DNA of 64,000 nucleotides, from positions 711,630-775,629 of the forward strand of contig NZ_CP078077.1 in NCBI RefSeq assembly GCF_023101185.1, given 5' to 3'. This document shows, piece after piece, positions 8,917 to 17,073 of the stretch. The position numbers and the translations under genes are program-made. Position 1 is the first letter of the stretch. Each line of letters starts with the position of its first letter. This DNA comes from Microbacterium galbinum (lineage in GTDB: Bacteria; Actinomycetota; Actinomycetes; Actinomycetales; Microbacteriaceae). The notes beneath the pieces are model-generated. The model was not told where the DNA came from. It worked only from the letters and a program-made list of their open reading frames with translations, and did no database searches.

Positions 8917-9658
8917 GGTAGGCCTCCAGGACTCGCGGGTCTTGCTGGATGATCTCGGGGGTGCCCGCGGCGATCGGACGCCCGCGGTCGAACACGATCA
9001 CGTGGTCGCACAGGCTCATGACCATCTCCATGTTGTGCTCGACGATGATGAAGGTCTTGCCCTCCTCGTTGAGCTCGCGCACGAGGGTGGCGATGCGCCC
9101 GATGAGGGCGGGGTTCACGCCACCGGCGGGCTCGTCGAGCATGATCGTGTCGGGCTCGCCCATGAGCACTCCCGCCAGCTCCAGAAGCTTCTGCTGGCCG
9201 TAGCTGAGGTTGCGGGCCTCGGCGTGCTCGAGGTGATCGATGCCGACGCGACGCAGCCAGCCGCGGGCCCGCTCCAGCTCCTCCGGATCGTGCGCCGAGC
9301 GCAGCTGCTGGCGGATGCTCGTGCTGCGCACCGCGACCAGCAGGTTCTCCATCACCGTCATGCGCGGGAACACCCGGCACAGCTGGAAGCTGCGGCCGAT
9401 GCCCGCACGGGCGATGCGGTCGGGCGACTTGCGGGTGATCGCCTGCCCCCGGTACCGCACCTCGCCGGAGTCCGGCTTGATCATGCCGGTCACGCAGTTG
9501 AAGAAGGTCGTCTTGCCCGAGCCGTTCGGCCCGATCAGGCCGTTGACCTTACCCTCCTGGAAGGTGACGGTGGCGGCGTCGACCGCGGTCACGCCGCCGA
9601 ACCTCTTGGTCATCGAGGCCGTGCTGAGGCTGTCGAGCGTGGTGGTGGCGGCGTTCAT
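8906..9658 (-). CDS. livG: Liv-type ABC importer, ATP-binding protein (LivG-like)
   Basis: The 250-residue ATPase has Walker A GPNGSGKTT near residues 43-51, the LivG-type signature LSYGQQKLLELA, and Walker B IMLDEPAGGVNP followed by VEHNMEMVMSLCDHV, typical of LivG. It pairs with the LivF-like protein to drive the importer. The start at 9658 overlaps the end of the LivM-like permease by 4 bp (ATGA), so translation is coupled. The gene symbol denotes family membership; transport of branched-chain amino acids is not implied by the surrounding genes. Confidence 0.92.
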   Translation of the reverse strand: MNAATTTLDSLSTASMTKRFGGVTAVDAATVTFQEGKVNGLIGPNGSGKTTFFNCVTGMIKPDSGEVRYRGQAITRKSPDRIARAGIGRSFQLCRVFPRMTVMENLLVAVRSTSIRQQLRSAHDPEELERARGWLRRVGIDHLEHAEARNLSYGQQKLLELAGVLMGEPDTIMLDEPAGGVNPALIGRIATLVRELNEEGKTFIIVEHNMEMVMSLCDHVIVFDRGRPIAAGTPEIIQQDPRVLEAYLGV

Positions 9659-10773
9659 GCTGACGTCTCCTTCGCCGCGGCATCCGCTGTTCGCTTCTCG
9701 TTCTGCTCGAGGAGCTCGCCGGCGGTCACCTCGCGGATCGAGGCCTGGTCGGATTTGCGGGTGACGAGGTTGCGCACCGCGGGGATGACGCCGTCGGGCA
9801 TGAAGAGCACGACGATGCCGAGCAGGATGCCGGTGGCGATGAGGTGGAACTGCGTGTCACCGAACTCGAGCTTGAAGTACTCGAGGGCGACACCCACGAC
9901 GACTGCTCCGAGGAGCGGGCCGAAGAGGTTGCGCACCCCGCCGAGCAGCGCCATGAGCACCATGTACGAACCGATGAGGATCGAGAACTGGAAGATCGGG
10001 TCGAGGTCGCCGAACCACAGGGCGTAGAGCCCGCCGCCCAGCGACACGAACAGCGCCGAGAGGATGTAGGCGATGAGCTTGTAGCGGGTGGTCGGCACAC
10101 CCAGCGACTGCGCCTTGTCCTCGTCCTCGCGGATGGACTTGAGCGCGGTGCCGAACTTGGACCGGTCGATGATCCACCACACCAGCAGAGCGAACGCGAG
10201 CAGGGCGACGAACAGGTAGAAGAACACGCGGTGGTGCTCGGGGCGCAGCATGCCGGGGAACGGACGGGGGACGTTGAGTCCCTCGGAGCCGCCGGTCACC
10301 TCGCGCCAGCTCTGGAAGACCAGCAGCATGATGAGCACGAAGGCGATCGAGACGATCACGAACGACGCTCCGCGCACCCGGAGGGCGGCGATGCCGATCG
10401 GGATCGCGATGACCGCGACGAGCAGAGCGGCGAGGATCCAGGCGACGAAGCCCGGCAGCGCCAGGTACTTGATCAGGAGCGCGGTGCCGTAGGCCCCGAG
10501 TCCGAAGTACGCGGCGTGCCCCAGCGAGATGTACCCCGTGAACCCGCCCATGAAGTTCCACCCCGTCGACAGCACGGCGTAGTTGAGGATGACGACGCCC
10601 GCCGACAGGATGTACGGGTTCGGGGCGATGGTCGGGAACGAGAGGATGAGCGCCGCGCCGATGACGAGAGCGGCGAGCTTGATCCACGTCGTCGAACGAC
10701 GACGGGTGGGAGCGGGCGGAGCGATGACGACCGTCTCGGTCGCGATCGGTTCGCGGCTAGAAACGCTGGGCAA
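9655..10773 (-). CDS. livM: Liv-type ABC importer, permease (LivM-like)
   Basis: The 372-residue integral membrane protein has a cytoplasmic N-terminal tail of about 30 residues, then about ten hydrophobic helices, with the family segment NYAVLSTGWNFMGGFTGYISLGHAAYFGLGAYG near residues 65-95. A charged C-terminal tail of about 40 residues follows the last helix. It forms the channel together with the LivH-like permease, whose gene it overlaps by 17 bp. The call rests on topology and conserved segments; the substrate cannot be read from the sequence. Confidence 0.92.
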   Translation of the reverse strand: MPSVSSREPIATETVVIAPPAPTRRRSTTWIKLAALVIGAALILSFPTIAPNPYILSAGVVILNYAVLSTGWNFMGGFTGYISLGHAAYFGLGAYGTALLIKYLALPGFVAWILAALLVAVIAIPIGIAALRVRGASFVIVSIAFVLIMLLVFQSWREVTGGSEGLNVPRPFPGMLRPEHHRVFFYLFVALLAFALLVWWIIDRSKFGTALKSIREDEDKAQSLGVPTTRYKLIAYILSALFVSLGGGLYALWFGDLDPIFQFSILIGSYMVLMALLGGVRNLFGPLLGAVVVGVALEYFKLEFGDTQFHLIATGILLGIVVLFMPDGVIPAVRNLVTRKSDQASIREVTAGELLEQNEKRTADAAAKETSA

Positions 10774-11641
10774 GACGACCTCCGAAGAATCCTTGCGGGC
10801 GGAACATCAGCGTGGCGAACAGGGCGACGTAGAAGATCGTCTGCGCCCACGTGGGTCCGAGGGGGAGCTGCAGCAGGCTCTGCGCGACTCCGAGGACGAG
10901 CGCCGCGATGGCCGCGCCCGGGATGCTGCCGAGACCGCCGACGACGATGATCGCCATGAGCGGTCCGATCCAGTGCCAGTGCAGCGACGGGTAGATCGTG
11001 GCGTCGAGCGAGAGCGCGGTGCCGCCGATCGCGGCGGTCGCGAGGCCGAGGCCGAAGCCGTAGCCCGCGACGCGGTCGGTGTTGATACCGACCAGGCGCG
11101 CCGCCTCCGGGTGCTGGATCGTGGCGCGCAGCGCCTGCCCGAACCGCGTGTACTTCAGCAGCACGAAGAGGCCGGCGAGCGCCACGGCCGCGAGACCGAA
11201 CGCGATGAGCTTGACGACCGGCACCTGGGCGCCGAAGAAGTCGAGGCTCGCGCTGGCGTACGGCAACGGGATGCGCCGCTGGGTGCCCGAGAAGAAGAAC
11301 CCGAGCGCCCCCTCGATGATCAGCGCCACCGCGAAGGTGAGCAGCACCGACATCATGGTGAGCGTCAGCGGCTTGAGCCGTGACACCAGCAGACGCTGCA
11401 TCACGACGCCGGTCACGAAGAACAGCGGCACGGTGACGACCAGCGAGATGAGCGGGTCGAGCCCGGTCTCGCGGTTGAACCACCAGGCGAGGTACGCGGC
11501 GAGGATGAGGAACGCGGAGTGCGCGATCATCACGACGCGCATGATGCCGAAGTAGAGGGTGAGGCCTGCGGCCAGGAGGGCGTAGAGCCCTCCCAGCAGC
11601 ACGCCGAGGATCAGGCTTTGAAGTAGCAGTGCTCCACTCAC
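10757..11641 (-). CDS. livH: Liv-type ABC importer, permease (LivH-like)
   Basis: This is a 294-residue hydrophobic protein with about eight membrane segments and the LivH family start LILGVLLGGLYALLAAGLTL. The GGLGSIPGAAIAALVLGVAQ stretch near residue 235 is the coupling region that contacts the ATPase. It follows the substrate-binding protein gene by 10 bp and overlaps the LivM-like gene, so the importer is made as one transcript. The transporter class is secure; the cargo is not known. Confidence 0.92.
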   Translation of the reverse strand: MSGALLLQSLILGVLLGGLYALLAAGLTLYFGIMRVVMIAHSAFLILAAYLAWWFNRETGLDPLISLVVTVPLFFVTGVVMQRLLVSRLKPLTLTMMSVLLTFAVALIIEGALGFFFSGTQRRIPLPYASASLDFFGAQVPVVKLIAFGLAAVALAGLFVLLKYTRFGQALRATIQHPEAARLVGINTDRVAGYGFGLGLATAAIGGTALSLDATIYPSLHWHWIGPLMAIIVVGGLGSIPGAAIAALVLGVAQSLLQLPLGPTWAQTIFYVALFATLMFRPQGFFGGRLAQRF

Positions 11642-11651
11642 GATGTGCGGA

Positions 11652-12887
11652 TCACCACGTCGGCTTCGGGAAGAGGAAGTCGGTCTCCTTGACGTCCTCG
11701 GGGAGGACGATGCGGATCTCGCCGCCGACCCACTGCTGGATGAGGTGGGCGCCGGTGGGCTTGCCCGTCTCGTCCCAGCTCAGGGGGCCGACCACGGTCT
11801 CCACCTCGTTGTCACGGAGCCAGTCGATGAGCTGCTGCTGGCACTCGCCCTGCTCGGCGCAGCCGACGGCCTCGACGGCCGCGGCCACGACCTGGCCGGT
11901 CGTGTAGGCGTTCGCCTCGTCCTCGGCGGGCGGGTTGCCGTGCATCTCGGTGTACTTCTCGACGAACTCGATGTTGCTGGGGAACTGCGAGTCGGGCGAG
12001 TAGCCGGTGGGAGCGAGGATGCCCTCGGTCGCCCCGCCGATCGCCGCGGCGAACTCGGGGTTGGTCGGAGCGGTCGAGAACGCGGCGAGCTCGGGCTGGT
12101 AGTTCAGCTGCTGCAGCGCGATGATCAGGTTGACCGCGTCCTGGTACTGGGTGCCGCCGATCACGATGTCGGCATCCGACTGCGCGATCTTCGCCGCGAT
12201 CGTCGAGAAGTCGGTCGTGTTGGGCGGGTAGACCTCGTCGACGAGGATCTCGACCCCGGCCTCTTCGAGCTTGTCGCGAAGACCGTAGGCGGTGCCCTGC
12301 GCGAAGGGGTCGTCCATCGCGGCGACGGCCGCGGTCTCGGGACGCTGGTCCTCAGGGAGGGCGAGCAGGTAGTCGGCGAGGTTGTTGTAGTGGTCGTTCG
12401 CGATCGCGGGGGCGGCGTAGAAGAGGTTGTCGAAGCCCTGCTCGAACACCTCGGCCGCGGCGCCCGCCGGCTCGACGAAGAGCATGCCGTACTCCTGCGC
12501 GACACGCGCCGAGGGTACGACCAGGCGGGTCGAGAACGGGCCGAAGACCAGGTCGACGCCGTCCTGCGCGATGAGCGACTCGTAGTCCGAGACGACGCGG
12601 TCGGCGTTGGACTGGTCGTCGAGGATCTTCAGCTCGACCTGGCGACCGAGCAGTCCGCCGTTCTCGTTGATGATGTCTCGCCAGGCCTCGTAGCCCCGCT
12701 CGACGCCCTTGCCCGGCTCCGAGAAGTCGCCGGTGAGCGGCAGCGAGATGCCGATGACGATGGGGTCGTCCGATCCACCCCCTTCCGCCTGGTCACCGGT
12801 TCCGGAACAGGCCGAAACCGTGAGGGCGGCGATCGTCAACGATCCGATCGCTGCGGCAATCCGTCGACCTTGGCGGCGTACAGTCAT
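11652..12887 (-). CDS. Substrate-binding lipoprotein of the Liv-type ABC importer
   Basis: The protein has 411 residues from ATG 12887, with AGGAGA placed well upstream; the frame extends further but has no better start. The signal region ends in lipobox VSAC with the lipidated cysteine at residue 27, so it is tethered outside the membrane. The rest is a type-I periplasmic binding fold of the LivK/amide-binding family (IVIGISLPLTGDFSEPGKGVERGYEAW). It is the first gene of the importer operon and lies under two overlapping LacI-type operators, so expression is probably induced by its own cargo. Confidence 0.9.
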   Translation of the reverse strand: MTVRRQGRRIAAAIGSLTIAALTVSACSGTGDQAEGGGSDDPIVIGISLPLTGDFSEPGKGVERGYEAWRDIINENGGLLGRQVELKILDDQSNADRVVSDYESLIAQDGVDLVFGPFSTRLVVPSARVAQEYGMLFVEPAGAAAEVFEQGFDNLFYAAPAIANDHYNNLADYLLALPEDQRPETAAVAAMDDPFAQGTAYGLRDKLEEAGVEILVDEVYPPNTTDFSTIAAKIAQSDADIVIGGTQYQDAVNLIIALQQLNYQPELAAFSTAPTNPEFAAAIGGATEGILAPTGYSPDSQFPSNIEFVEKYTEMHGNPPAEDEANAYTTGQVVAAAVEAVGCAEQGECQQQLIDWLRDNEVETVVGPLSWDETGKPTGAHLIQQWVGGEIRIVLPEDVKETDFLFPKPTW

Positions 12888-12913
12888 GCGGGTGTCTCCT
12901 ACGTCATCGTAAG

Positions 12914-12939
12914 CGAAAGCGCTTTCGTAAGCGCTTCCG
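12914..12939. promoter_or_regulatory. Two overlapping LacI-type operators in the divergent importer/LacI gap
   Basis: CGAAAGCGCTTTCG at 12914-12927 is a perfect 14-bp palindrome. CGTAAGCGCTTCCG at 12926-12939 is a near-palindrome whose centre lies 12 bp away, about one helical turn. Another TAAGCG half-site lies at 12910-12915. The sites are 27-52 bp upstream of the importer lipoprotein start and about 75 bp upstream of the LacI start, so one regulator could control both directions. The core matches the site at 3531-3546. Confidence 0.8.
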
Positions 12940-13015
12940 CCACTATACTTGCGTGGAAGAACGAGAGCAACCCACAGCGCGATCAGCGTCGATTTTGCTC
13001 CAGGGGGAGGTTTTC

Positions 13016-14044
13016 GTGAAGCGTACAGGTACGCCGCGACTCGTGGACGTCGCCGAGGCGGCCGGGGTCTCCCTGGCGAGCGCCTCCCGCGCCATGAGCG
13101 GGGGTTCGGGCATCTCACCCGAGGTCGCCGCCCACGTGCGACGCGTCGCGCAGGAACTCGGCTACGAACCCAACCTGCACGCCCGCGGGCTGGCGGGCGG
13201 GCTCGTGCCGACCATCGGACTGCTGGTGCACGAGATCGGCGACCCCTACTTCTCCGAGATCGCCAGCGGCGTCATCCGCAGCGCCACCCTCGAGAACCGC
13301 TCCGTGCAGATCGCCCAGGCCGACCGCACCCCCGAGAGCGAGCTCGCCCAGGTGCAGGCGCTGCTCCGGCAGAGAGTGGGGTCGATCATCATCGCCGGCT
13401 CCGGGTACGCCGACCCCGAGCACGAGCAGAAGATGACCGCCGCCCTCGCCGAGTTCGCGCTCGCCGGGGGCCGCGCCGCCGTCATCGGCCGCCACTACCT
13501 GCCGATCGACGCCGTGCTGCCCGACAACCATCGAGCCGGCGTCTCGGTCGGCGCGCACCTCGCCGCGCTCGGGCACCGCCGCATCGGCGTCGTCGCCGGC
13601 CCGCTCGAGCTCAACACCGTCGCCGATCGCATCGCCGGGCTCCGCGAGGGCATCGCGGATGCCGAGGTCGAACTCACCGTGGTGTCGAAGGAGTTCACGC
13701 GCGAGGGCGGTATCGCCGGCGCCCGCGAACTCGTCGACGGCGAATTCCGCGGCCGCGACCTCACCGCGATCGTCGGTCTCAACGACGCCATGGCCATCGG
13801 CATCCTGAGCGAACTGCGCCAGCAGGGCATCCGCGTTCCCGACGATCTGTCGGTCGTCGGCTTCGACGACATCGCGGTCGCCGCCGACGTCGCCCCCGCG
13901 CTCACCACCGCCCGCATCCCGATGTTCGAGATGGGGCAGCACGCCGTCGCGCTGATCCTGCGGCCCGCGAGCGACGAGGCCCGCACCGTCAGCACCTCGC
14001 ACGAGTTGATCGTGCGCGCGTCGACGGCGCCGCCGCGCGGCTGA
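13016..14044 (+). CDS. LacI family transcriptional regulator of the importer/catabolic island
   Basis: The protein has 342 residues from GTG 13016, which has a strong GGGGGAGG ribosome site 5 nt away; the open frame reaches back to 12953 but those codons overlap the operator region. Residues 5-30 form the LacI helix-turn-helix (RLVDVAEAAGVSLASASRAMSGG), with LASAS in place of the more usual TVS. The rest is a sugar-binding periplasmic-binding-like domain with the family ending DLSVVGFDDIAVAADVAPALTT. It is divergent from the importer and likely controls it and the secreted PQQ/LamG gene. Confidence 0.92.
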   Translation: MKRTGTPRLVDVAEAAGVSLASASRAMSGGSGISPEVAAHVRRVAQELGYEPNLHARGLAGGLVPTIGLLVHEIGDPYFSEIASGVIRSATLENRSVQIAQADRTPESELAQVQALLRQRVGSIIIAGSGYADPEHEQKMTAALAEFALAGGRAAVIGRHYLPIDAVLPDNHRAGVSVGAHLAALGHRRIGVVAGPLELNTVADRIAGLREGIADAEVELTVVSKEFTREGGIAGARELVDGEFRGRDLTAIVGLNDAMAIGILSELRQQGIRVPDDLSVVGFDDIAVAADVAPALTTARIPMFEMGQHAVALILRPASDEARTVSTSHELIVRASTAPPRG

Positions 14045-14060
14045 CGCCCCTCGCCGAGGA

Positions 14061-14106
14061 GTCACGACACGCCGCGCCTCGGCATCCGTTCGCGGCGTAT
14101 CGTGAC
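14061..14106. terminator. Stem-loop between LacI regulator and iron ABC operon
   Basis: Arms 14061-14076 and 14091-14106 pair over 16 bp with one mismatch, around a 14-nt loop that contains GGCATCCG. The structure lies between convergent genes ending at 14044 and 14124, so it can serve both. No U-run follows. A closely similar stem-loop follows the second LacI gene at 34043-34094. Confidence 0.65.
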
Positions 14107-14123
14107 CCCTCGCGCCCCGGAAC

Positions 14124-14909
14124 TCAGCCGTGCGGCCAGCGCGGCACGACCAGCGGGCTCCCCGACTCGGGATCGGCGATCACCCGAGCGTCGAGCCCGA
14201 ACACGTCGGCGACGAGCGCCTCGGTGATCACCTCACCGGGGGCACCGGTCGCGACCACTTCGCCGTCCTTCATCGCGATCACGTGATCGGCGTAGCGCGC
14301 GGCCTGGTTGAGGTCGTGCAGCACGGCGACGAGCGTGTGCCCCTGCGTGCGGTTGAGCGTGCGGCACAGCTCGAGCAGCTCGATCTGATGACTGACGTCG
14401 AGGTAGGTCGTCGGCTCGTCGAGCAGCAGGATCGGCGTCTGCTGCGCCAGCGCCACCGCCATCCACACGCGCTGCCGCTGCCCGCCCGAGAGCTCGTCGA
14501 CCATCCGACCCGACAGCTGGCGGATGCCGGTGGCGTCCATCGCCTCGGCGACGGCGGCCTCGTCCTCGGGCGACCACGGCGCGAACAGACGCTGGTGCGG
14601 GTACCGCCCCCGCGTGACCAGATCGACGACGCGGATGCCGTCCGGCGCCACCGGTCCCTGCGGGAGGAGGCCGACCTCGCGCGCCACGTGCTTGGTGGGC
14701 AGATCGTGCAGGCTCTTGCCGTCGAGCAGCACGCTCCCCCGGGTCGGGGGCAGGAGCCGCGTCAGGCTCTTGAGCAGCGTCGACTTGCCGCAGGCGTTCG
14801 GCCCCACGATCACGGTGAACGCGCCGTCGGGGATCTCGACGGACACATCGGCGCACACGAGCTTGTCGGCGTAGCCGAGCGCGGCGCCATCGACCATCAG
14901 TCGGGTCAT
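14124..14909 (-). CDS. Iron-siderophore ABC importer, ATP-binding protein (FecE/FepC family)
   Basis: The 261-residue ATPase starts at ATG 14909, which lies in a 4-bp overlap with the preceding permease and has a GAGGGAAAGAAGAG leader. Walker A is GPNACGKST near residue 36, the signature is LSGGQRQRVWMA, and Walker B is ILLLDEPTTYLDVSHQ, the last part typical of ferric-siderophore and B12 importers. It is the last gene of the four-gene importer whose first gene sits behind an iron box. The siderophore is unknown and no siderophore biosynthesis genes are in the window. Confidence 0.93.
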   Translation of the reverse strand: MTRLMVDGAALGYADKLVCADVSVEIPDGAFTVIVGPNACGKSTLLKSLTRLLPPTRGSVLLDGKSLHDLPTKHVAREVGLLPQGPVAPDGIRVVDLVTRGRYPHQRLFAPWSPEDEAAVAEAMDATGIRQLSGRMVDELSGGQRQRVWMAVALAQQTPILLLDEPTTYLDVSHQIELLELCRTLNRTQGHTLVAVLHDLNQAARYADHVIAMKDGEVVATGAPGEVITEALVADVFGLDARVIADPESGSPLVVPRWPHG

Positions 14910-15958
14910 CTCTTCTTTCCCTCTCGCAGGAGAAGCCACAGGAAGTACAGTCCGCCGATCGACACCGTGACGATGCCGACGGGCAGCGGGGAATCGGGAT
15001 GGATGCGCTGCGCCACGACGTCGGCGAGGAGCAGCAGCAGAGCCCCGACGGCGGCGGTCGGGCCGAGCGCGAGCCCGTCGGAGCGCACCACGCGGCGCGC
15101 GATCTGCGGGGCCGCGAGCGCGATGAACGAGATCGGTCCGACGGTCGCCGTGGCGAGGGCGGTGAGTCCGACGCCGATCACGATCGCCGCCACCTGCACC
15201 GCGCGCACGTTCTGGCCGAGGGCGGTGGCGAACGGCATCCCGATCTGCATCAATCGCATCGGTCTGCTCAACGCCAACGCGGCGATCAGGAAGACCGCCG
15301 ATCCGCCGAACGCCCCCAGGAACGTCGCCCACGAGACGCCCGACAGGTTGCCGGCACCCCACAGGCTCGCCATGATCGCGTCTTCGACGGTCGCCGTCAG
15401 CAGGATCCACACGTTCACCGAGGCGAGCATCGCGCTGACCGCGATCCCCACGATGATGAGCCGCACCCCGCGAACCGCCCCGCGTTTCGACGAGAGCAGG
15501 AACACGAGGAACGCGGTCGCCACACCCCCGGCGAGCGCCCCGGCCATGGTCTCGACCGAGCCGCCGCCGAGCAGCAGCATCACGACGATCGCGCCGGTGT
15601 ACGACCCGGTCTGGAATCCGATCACGTCCGGCGAGCCCAACGGGTTGCCGGTGAGGTTCTGGAAGATCGCGCCGCTCATCGCCAGGCACGCGCCGAGCAG
15701 CACCGCCATGAGGATGCGCGGCGCGCGCCACTCGAGCACGACCATCGAGGTGAAGGCGTCGCCCTGGCCGACGAGCGCCGTGAGCGCCTCGACCGGGGTG
15801 ATCTGCGCGGAGCCCGAGAACACGGCGAAGACGGCGAGCAGCACGATCGCGATCCAGAGTCCTGCGCAGATGCGGGCCGAGCGCGCGTCGACGAGCAGGA
15901 ACGGGCGGGAGCGCGGACCGATGCGGTGCACGCGTCGGCCGAAGTCGAGGTCGGTCAT
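14906..15958 (-). CDS. Iron-siderophore ABC importer, permease 2 (FecCD family)
   Basis: This 350-residue membrane protein belongs to the FecCD/BtuC family with about ten helices. The start of the mature core WRAPRILMAVLLGACLAMSGAIFQNLTGNPLGSPDVIGFQTG and the later GPISFIALAAPQIARRV are the classic family motifs. It ends with IHPDSPLPVGIVTVSIGGLYFLWLLLREGKKR. It overlaps the ATPase gene by 4 bp and lies 4 bp after the other permease gene, so both are produced together and should form a heterodimeric channel for a ferric siderophore. Confidence 0.93.
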   Translation of the reverse strand: MTDLDFGRRVHRIGPRSRPFLLVDARSARICAGLWIAIVLLAVFAVFSGSAQITPVEALTALVGQGDAFTSMVVLEWRAPRILMAVLLGACLAMSGAIFQNLTGNPLGSPDVIGFQTGSYTGAIVVMLLLGGGSVETMAGALAGGVATAFLVFLLSSKRGAVRGVRLIIVGIAVSAMLASVNVWILLTATVEDAIMASLWGAGNLSGVSWATFLGAFGGSAVFLIAALALSRPMRLMQIGMPFATALGQNVRAVQVAAIVIGVGLTALATATVGPISFIALAAPQIARRVVRSDGLALGPTAAVGALLLLLADVVAQRIHPDSPLPVGIVTVSIGGLYFLWLLLREGKKR

Positions 15959-15962
15959 CGCC

Positions 15963-17066
15963 TCACACCTCCGAGACGCGGAAGCGCCGCACCATGTAGA
16001 TGAGCACGGGTGCTCCGATGAACGCGGTCACGACACCCACCGGCACCTCACCCGCGGTGATGACTCGGCCGAGCACATCGGCGAACCCCATGACGGTCGG
16101 CGCGATGAGCACCGAGTACGCGAGGATCCACCCCTGGTGCGGGCCGACGATCATGCGCGCGAGATGCGGGGCGAGCAGGCCCAGGAAGCCGATGGGCCCG
16201 GCCGCGGCCGTCGCGCCGCCCGCGAGCAGCGCGATCGCGACGAGCACGACGAGACGGATGCGGTTCGGATGCGCCCCCATCGCCACGGCGGATGCCTCGC
16301 CCAACGACAGCACGTCGAGGGAGCGCGAGCTGAGCAGGGCGATGACGAGGCCCACGACGATGAACGGCACGATCGCGAGCGTCGCCTCGAGCGGCTGCGA
16401 GGCCGTGGTTCCCGCCGACCACCCGCGCATCTTCTCGAGGATCTCGGAGTGCGTCAGCAGCACGGCCGACGAGAACCCCATGAGCACCGCGCCGAGCGCG
16501 ACGCCCGACAGAGTCATGCGCACGGGGTTGCCGCGGGCGGTGCCGGTGTTGCCGATCACGAAGACGAGTACCGAGGTGATCATCGCCCCCGCGAACGACC
16601 ACCACATGTACTGCGAGATGTCGGTCGTGCCGAAGAACGCGAGCCCCACGACGACGGCGAGCGAGGCGCCCGCGTTGACACCCAGGATGCCGGGGTCGGT
16701 CATGGGGTTGCGGGTGACGGCCTGCATGAGCGCCCCGGCGACGCCGAGCGCGGCACCGGCGACGAGGATGAGCACGGTGCGCGGAACGCGCGAGAACCAG
16801 ACGGTCTGCGAGATCGCGTCGGCGGGATCGGGATGCAGGAGGGCCTGGATCACCTCGGCCGGCGGAACGGCACGAGAGCCGACGAGCATGCTGGCGGCGA
16901 GGGCTGCGATGCAGAGGATCGCGAGCGGCACGAGCCCGACCCAGCGCCGCCCGGCGGAGGAGCGGGCGGCGGAGACGGGCGAGGAGCGGGGCGAGGGCGG
17001 GCGCGGGTCCGCCCCGGACACGAGGGTGTTCGGGGCGGGCCCGGATGCCGCGGGCTGCGGGTTCAT
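15963..17066 (-). CDS. Iron-siderophore ABC importer, permease 1 (FecCD family)
   Basis: The 367-residue FecCD-type permease has an extra proline- and serine-rich cytoplasmic N-terminus of about 40 residues before the first helix. Motifs include WFSRVPRTVLILVAGAALGVAGALMQAVTRNPMTDPGILGVNAG and GPIGFLGLLAPHLARMIVG. It follows the substrate-binding lipoprotein gene by 7 bp. Two unlike FecCD permeases plus one ATPase and one lipoprotein make a complete importer. Substrate assignment to ferric siderophore rests on family and on the iron box. Confidence 0.93.
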   Translation of the reverse strand: MNPQPAASGPAPNTLVSGADPRPPSPRSSPVSAARSSAGRRWVGLVPLAILCIAALAASMLVGSRAVPPAEVIQALLHPDPADAISQTVWFSRVPRTVLILVAGAALGVAGALMQAVTRNPMTDPGILGVNAGASLAVVVGLAFFGTTDISQYMWWSFAGAMITSVLVFVIGNTGTARGNPVRMTLSGVALGAVLMGFSSAVLLTHSEILEKMRGWSAGTTASQPLEATLAIVPFIVVGLVIALLSSRSLDVLSLGEASAVAMGAHPNRIRLVVLVAIALLAGGATAAAGPIGFLGLLAPHLARMIVGPHQGWILAYSVLIAPTVMGFADVLGRVITAGEVPVGVVTAFIGAPVLIYMVRRFRVSEV

Positions 17067-17073
17067 CCGACGG

